DNA from: Verrucomicrobiota bacterium
Lineage (GTDB): Bacteria; Verrucomicrobiota; Verrucomicrobiia; Chthoniobacterales; JAFAMB01
Direction of reading: 5' to 3'
NCBI GenBank assembly: GCA_019242435.1
Contig: JAFAVN010000468.1
Location: 1 to 9,932 of the forward strand
Length of the DNA stretch: 9,932 nucleotides
Shown here: positions 9,401 to 9,932 of the stretch, one piece after another
How positions within the stretch are numbered: position 1 is the first letter of the stretch
How the letters are laid out: every line of letters starts with the position of its first letter
Translations under genes and position numbers: made by a program
The notes under the pieces: model-generated
What the model was told of the DNA's origin: nothing
Seen by the model: only the letters and a program-made list of their open reading frames with translations
Database searches by the model: none

Positions 9401-9458
9401 GAGTCCCCGCTTCTTGGGCCGCTGTGCTATCTGAAGCGGACCCGCTGGTTGTCTTCAT
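3462..9458 (-). CDS. Giant poly-HAMP hybrid histidine kinase with GAF and three receiver domains
   Basis: A 1998-residue soluble sensor kinase with no signal peptide or transmembrane segment. Domains: Ser/Arg-rich N-terminus (1-40); three divergent HAMP-like modules (about 41-188: GDYTVRL, GDFSVRL, GREGRI); a HAMP array (192-1068) alternating GDL-type modules (ten) with [15 protein letters not shown] modules (nine); GAF (about 1093-1240); coiled coil (1241-1312); HisKA with SHELRTPL, phospho-acceptor H1324; HATPase (about 1430-1555: N box [30 protein letters not shown]); three receivers with acceptors D1659, D1781 and D1929 and lysines K1708, K1834 and K1981. All catalytic residues look intact. 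HAMP modules normally relay conformational change; fungal group III kinases (Nik1/Os-1) have about 5-9 and act in osmosensing, so about 22 is extreme. The signal is unknown. The ATG at 9458 has no strong Shine-Dalgarno sequence. It is the first gene of the operon. Having no Hpt or DNA-binding domain, it must signal through a separate partner. Confidence 0.95.
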   Translation of the reverse strand: MKTTSGSASDSTAAQEAGTRRRVRSAADSAKPLFSSRNPDSRALLNALTKLKAGDYTVRLPLHWNGTARKVADTFNDIVVGNESSVREVAQLRQAAVDTKALLIALDAFERGDFSVRLPLDWGGTAGKVADRFNRVVALNKRMATELSRLRHLVGREGRIHQHASLGEVGGKWADSVDLINDLIADLVQPTSEMARVIGSVATGDLSQTMALEIDGRPLQGEFLRTARTVNTMVNQLSSFASEVTRVAREVGTDGKLGGQANVRAVAGTWKDLTDNVNLMASNLTSQVRNIAAVTTAVANGDLAKKITVDVKGEFLELKDTINTMVDQLRSFASEVTRVAREVGTEGRLGGQAKVEGVSGTWKDLTDGVNLMASNLTSQMRNIAGVTTAVANGDLSKKITVDVRGEILELKDTINTMVDQLNSFASEVTRVAREVGTEGKLGGQAYVHGVAGTWKDLTDSVNFMAGNLTAQVRNIAEVTTAVANGDLAKKITVDVKGEILELKNTINTMVDQLGSFASEVTRVAREVGTEGKLGGQAKVEGVSGTWKDLTDNVNLMAGNLTAQVRNIADVTTAVAKGDLSKKITVQVRGEILELKDTINTMVDQLSSFASEVTRVAREVGTEGKLGGQADVRGVAGTWKDLTDSVNSMAGNLTAQVRNIAEVTTAVAKGDLSKKIAVDVKGEILELKNTINTMVDQLSSFASEVTRVAREVGTEGKLGGQAQVRGVAGTWKDLTDNVNFMASNLTDQVRNIAGVTTAVARGDLSRKITVDVRGEILELKNTINTMVDQLGSFASEVTRVAREVGSEGRLGGQANVRGVSGTWKDLTDSVNFMAGNLTNQVRNIAAVTTAVATGDLSKKITVDVKGEILELKNTVNTMVDQLNSFASEVTRVAREVGTEGKLGGQAKVEGVSGTWRDLTDSVNFMGSNLTNQVRGIAKVVTAVAQGDLKRKLLVEAKGEIAELADTINSMIDTLATFAEQVTTVAREVGTEGKLGGQSHVPGAAGTWRDLNSNVNQLAATLTTQLRAISDVATAVTEGDLTRSITVEAQGEVAQLKDTINEMIRNLRDTTLKNSEQDWLKTNLANFTRMLQGQRDLMAVGRMILSELASVVGAQQGVFYLVQHGSGAASGEDSVRIKLLAGYAVREKAGDKTELLPGETLVGQAVREKQRILLTDIPGRCATISSGLIEAAPNNIIILPVVFEDQVKAVIELASFQRFDSTHQTFLSQLTESIGIVLNTIEANSLTEDLLKQSQSLTNELQSRQLELQKTNLELEEKARQLFEQNAEVERKNREVEQARQALEEKAEQLATTSRFKSEFLANMSHELRTPLNSLLILADQLALNHDGNLTARQVEFAKTIQGSGKDLLRLINDILDLSKIESGTVTLDVRPIILTEVCRSVERTFRPVAQSKNLSFTIDMQPGLPGAMHTDSQRLQQVLKNLLSNAFKFTERGGVVLKIMPAVSGWSSNHSTLGIDSDVIAFHVIDTGIGIPAEKHGIVFEAFQQADGSTSRRYGGTGLGLAISREIARLLGGEITLNSAAGEGSTFTIYLPVRQPVHQVESNYQIQPADVALTILAEYESAELTKESVSIGEMTAAATDDRYNIHPGDHICLMAEDDREFGSFACEVIRGLGMKCVLAPDGYSALSLIREFQPDMVLLDIGLPHLDGWRLLDRLKSDLGSRHIPVAAISASDEAQRGLRLGCLRYCIKPVSRDEIEGILNDLKRFIERPMKKLLILEDEPAQQLSIAELVGSPKVQITTVGDAERARELLGVQEFDCLLLDLRLPGRISGYQLLEEICREPRYRDLSTVVFTSKELSDEEEAHLHQVARSIILKDVRSPERLLDQVTLRLHTHVADLSDHQLELLRSLHSDQALLSGRKALLVDDDIRNLFAMTSVLERYGMHVIPGESGPEALSKLQAEPDVDIALMDIMLPEMDGYKVTQAIRSQERYKSLPIVALTAKAMKGDREKCLEAGCSDYLSKPVDVEQLLSVLRLWLHR
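6255..9338 (-). repeat. In-frame HAMP repeat array, 276-bp period
   Basis: The coding DNA for residues 41-1068 is a tandem array. The core repeats every 92 codons. Units begin (minus strand) at 8594, 8318, 8042, 7766, 7490, 7214 and 6938 (near-identical units 1-7), 6662 (unit 8, diverged) and 6386 (unit 9, half unit). An upstream half-related unit (residues 192-288) has a five-residue insertion, and three divergent modules precede it. Each 92-residue unit is two HAMP modules of about 46 residues. Protein identity between units is very high, but the codons differ at many synonymous positions, for example in the repeated GTEGKLGGQ stretch. The copies are therefore not fresh duplicates. Confidence 0.9.
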
Positions 9459-9464
9459 GAGGTC

Positions 9465-9492
9465 AAAAAAACGTTAGCCGATACGCTTACGT
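9465..9492 (-). promoter_or_regulatory. Hairpin plus T run (attenuator-like) just before the kinase operon
   Basis: On the plus strand ACGTTAGC (9471-9478) and GCTTACGT (9485-9492) are complementary at 7 of 8 positions around a six-base loop. On the minus strand this hairpin is followed by six T residues (9470-9465), the form of an intrinsic terminator, and ends only six bases before the ATG at 9458. A TAGAAT on the minus strand (9509-9504) could be a -10 box placing the transcript start near 9497, so the hairpin would sit at the very 5' end of the message; no good -35 accompanies it. The element could be an attenuator, an mRNA-stabilising or translation-control hairpin, or the terminator of a gene beyond the right edge. 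Confidence 0.35.
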
Positions 9493-9534
9493 AGAACCCG
9501 CGGATTCTAATCTCTGGCTTCGGAAAAAGCGACC

Positions 9535-9576
9535 ATCAGGAAGACACCTGATACTCCGATCAGAGAAAACCCTGAT
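9535..9576. promoter_or_regulatory. Two tandem 18-bp dyads, candidate operator pair
   Basis: The first dyad is ATCAGG, six bases, CCTGAT (9535-9552, arms perfectly complementary). The second is ATCAGA, six bases, CCTGAT (9559-9576, 5 of 6 arm positions). They share the same length and start 24 bases apart, a little over two helical turns, which would put bound dimers on nearly the same face of the DNA. They lie 77-118 bases upstream of the giant kinase start, and upstream of the candidate -10. This suits a dimeric regulator, possibly the missing output partner of the kinases. The regulator is unknown. Confidence 0.4.
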
Positions 9577-9784
9577 AGGCAGGAAACGAGCGAACGAATG
9601 CCCAAAGCCGGTAGATGCCTATCCGCTAGTGCAGAAGCGCTTTTGCTGGCACAAGGAGTGAATTTCCTTTTTCTGGCCGTCTGGTGCTTCTGGCTAATAG
9701 AGGACCTTTTCTGTTTGTTCTCCTCTGCGGCCTTTTCTTTTCCTTTGCCGCTTCTTTCAACCGCTTCAAGTAGCCGGCGGTCGT
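9577..9784. other. Intergenic stretch, no supported gene
   Basis: No reading frame here has a convincing start, ribosome site or recognisable family. The segment from about 9705 to 9758 is strongly pyrimidine-rich on the plus strand (runs of C and T with few purines). This gives misleading Lys/Glu-rich readings on the minus strand and hydrophobic readings on the plus strand. It separates the kinase operon's control region from the aldo/keto reductase remnant. Confidence 0.5.
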
Positions 9785-9891
9785 GATTACAAGGTGGTTT
9801 ACTTGGGATCCAGCAACTTCGCGGGAGGAACATCGTCACCGCTTGCCAGGAGGCTTCCAAACACGGCTTGACGGGTCTGACCAGCGAACAG
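9785..9891 (+). pseudogene. Aldo/keto reductase fragment, frameshifted
   Basis: From 9785 the plus strand reads DYKVVYLGSSNFAG. This contains the G(S/A/C)SNF block of the aldo/keto reductase superfamily, NADPH-dependent carbonyl reductases with a TIM-barrel fold. The expected following helix appears one frame away from 9829: NIVTACQEASKHGL, then GLTSEQ, matching the family pattern that usually continues SLYNL. One missing base between about 9820 and 9829 explains the shift. The sequence before 9785 shows no reductase N-terminus (which would be about 150 residues), and after SEQ the match fades within the window. This looks like a decayed internal fragment. An active role is unlikely. The identification rests on remembered motifs; it could be wrong if a minus-strand gene truly ends here (a frame open from the right edge stops at TAA 9801-9799). 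Confidence 0.5.
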
Positions 9892-9932
9892 AAGAAGGCC
9901 TGGACAAGCGGCCGTCAAGGGTGCACTCAAGT

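Noticed and set aside
9598..9786. A 62-residue hydrophobic plus-strand frame (possible small membrane protein)
   Set aside because: Hydrophobicity follows from the T/C-rich tract; there is no ribosome site and no known motif.
9507..9860. A 117-residue minus-strand frame beginning MEASWQAV
   Set aside because: Its composition (Lys-rich middle from the pyrimidine tract) matches no family, it covers the tandem dyads, and it lies antisense to the aldo/keto reductase-like segment.
9799..9932. A minus-strand frame open from the right edge, ending PPAKLLDPK and TAA at 9801-9799
   Set aside because: It could be the C-terminus of a gene outside the window, and its codon-position composition is not unreasonable, but no family is recognised and the plus strand of the same DNA carries a specific reductase motif. 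Kept only as an alternative.

Overview
The window looks like a piece of a soil- or water-type bacterial chromosome of moderate GC, most likely from Verrucomicrobiota (Acidobacteriota is the main alternative). This placement rests on the style of FabD (GLSLGEF nucleophile motif followed by a HAAGGTFDFSTGL-type stretch), a free-standing four-helix-bundle (S23/TIGR02436-like) gene flanked by TTCGAA-rich repeats, weak Shine-Dalgarno sequences, and a large poly-HAMP hybrid kinase. It is inferred from remembered family features, not from a search.

Layout, left to right. 1-117: an edge fragment with no gene I can name. 118-1050 (+): fabD, malonyl-CoA:ACP transacylase, complete. 1050-1723: an insertion-like unit that begins at the last base of the fabD stop codon. 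It is bounded by a 33-bp imperfect inverted repeat (28/33 matches) and holds a four-helix-bundle gene broken by a single-base frameshift. 1756-9458 (-): a two-gene signalling operon convergent with fabD, taking up over three quarters of the window. Its first gene (3462-9458) encodes a 1998-residue soluble hybrid histidine kinase with about 22 HAMP-like modules, a GAF domain, a coiled coil, a HisKA/HATPase core and three receiver domains. The second (1756-3453) encodes a receiver-HisKA-HATPase-receiver kinase that starts 8 bases after the first gene's stop. 9459-9600: the operon's upstream region, with two tandem 18-bp dyads and a hairpin followed by a T run directly before the start codon. 9577-9784: nothing supported. 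9785-9891 (+): a frameshifted fragment resembling an aldo/keto reductase.

The two kinases are probably co-translated and together carry five receiver domains and two phospho-acceptor histidines, but neither has an Hpt or DNA-binding output domain. The poly-HAMP protein has no predicted membrane segment, so it would sense a cytoplasmic or mechanical/osmotic-type cue through the HAMP stack and GAF domain. Phosphate could then pass to a receiver of its own or of the second kinase, with the final output encoded elsewhere. FabD belongs to fatty-acid synthesis and is unrelated; the usual neighbours fabG and acpP do not follow it here.

Most unusual: the length and two-unit periodicity of the HAMP array, the inverted-repeat-bounded four-helix-bundle unit abutting fabD, and the layered dyads and attenuator-like hairpin in front of the kinase operon.
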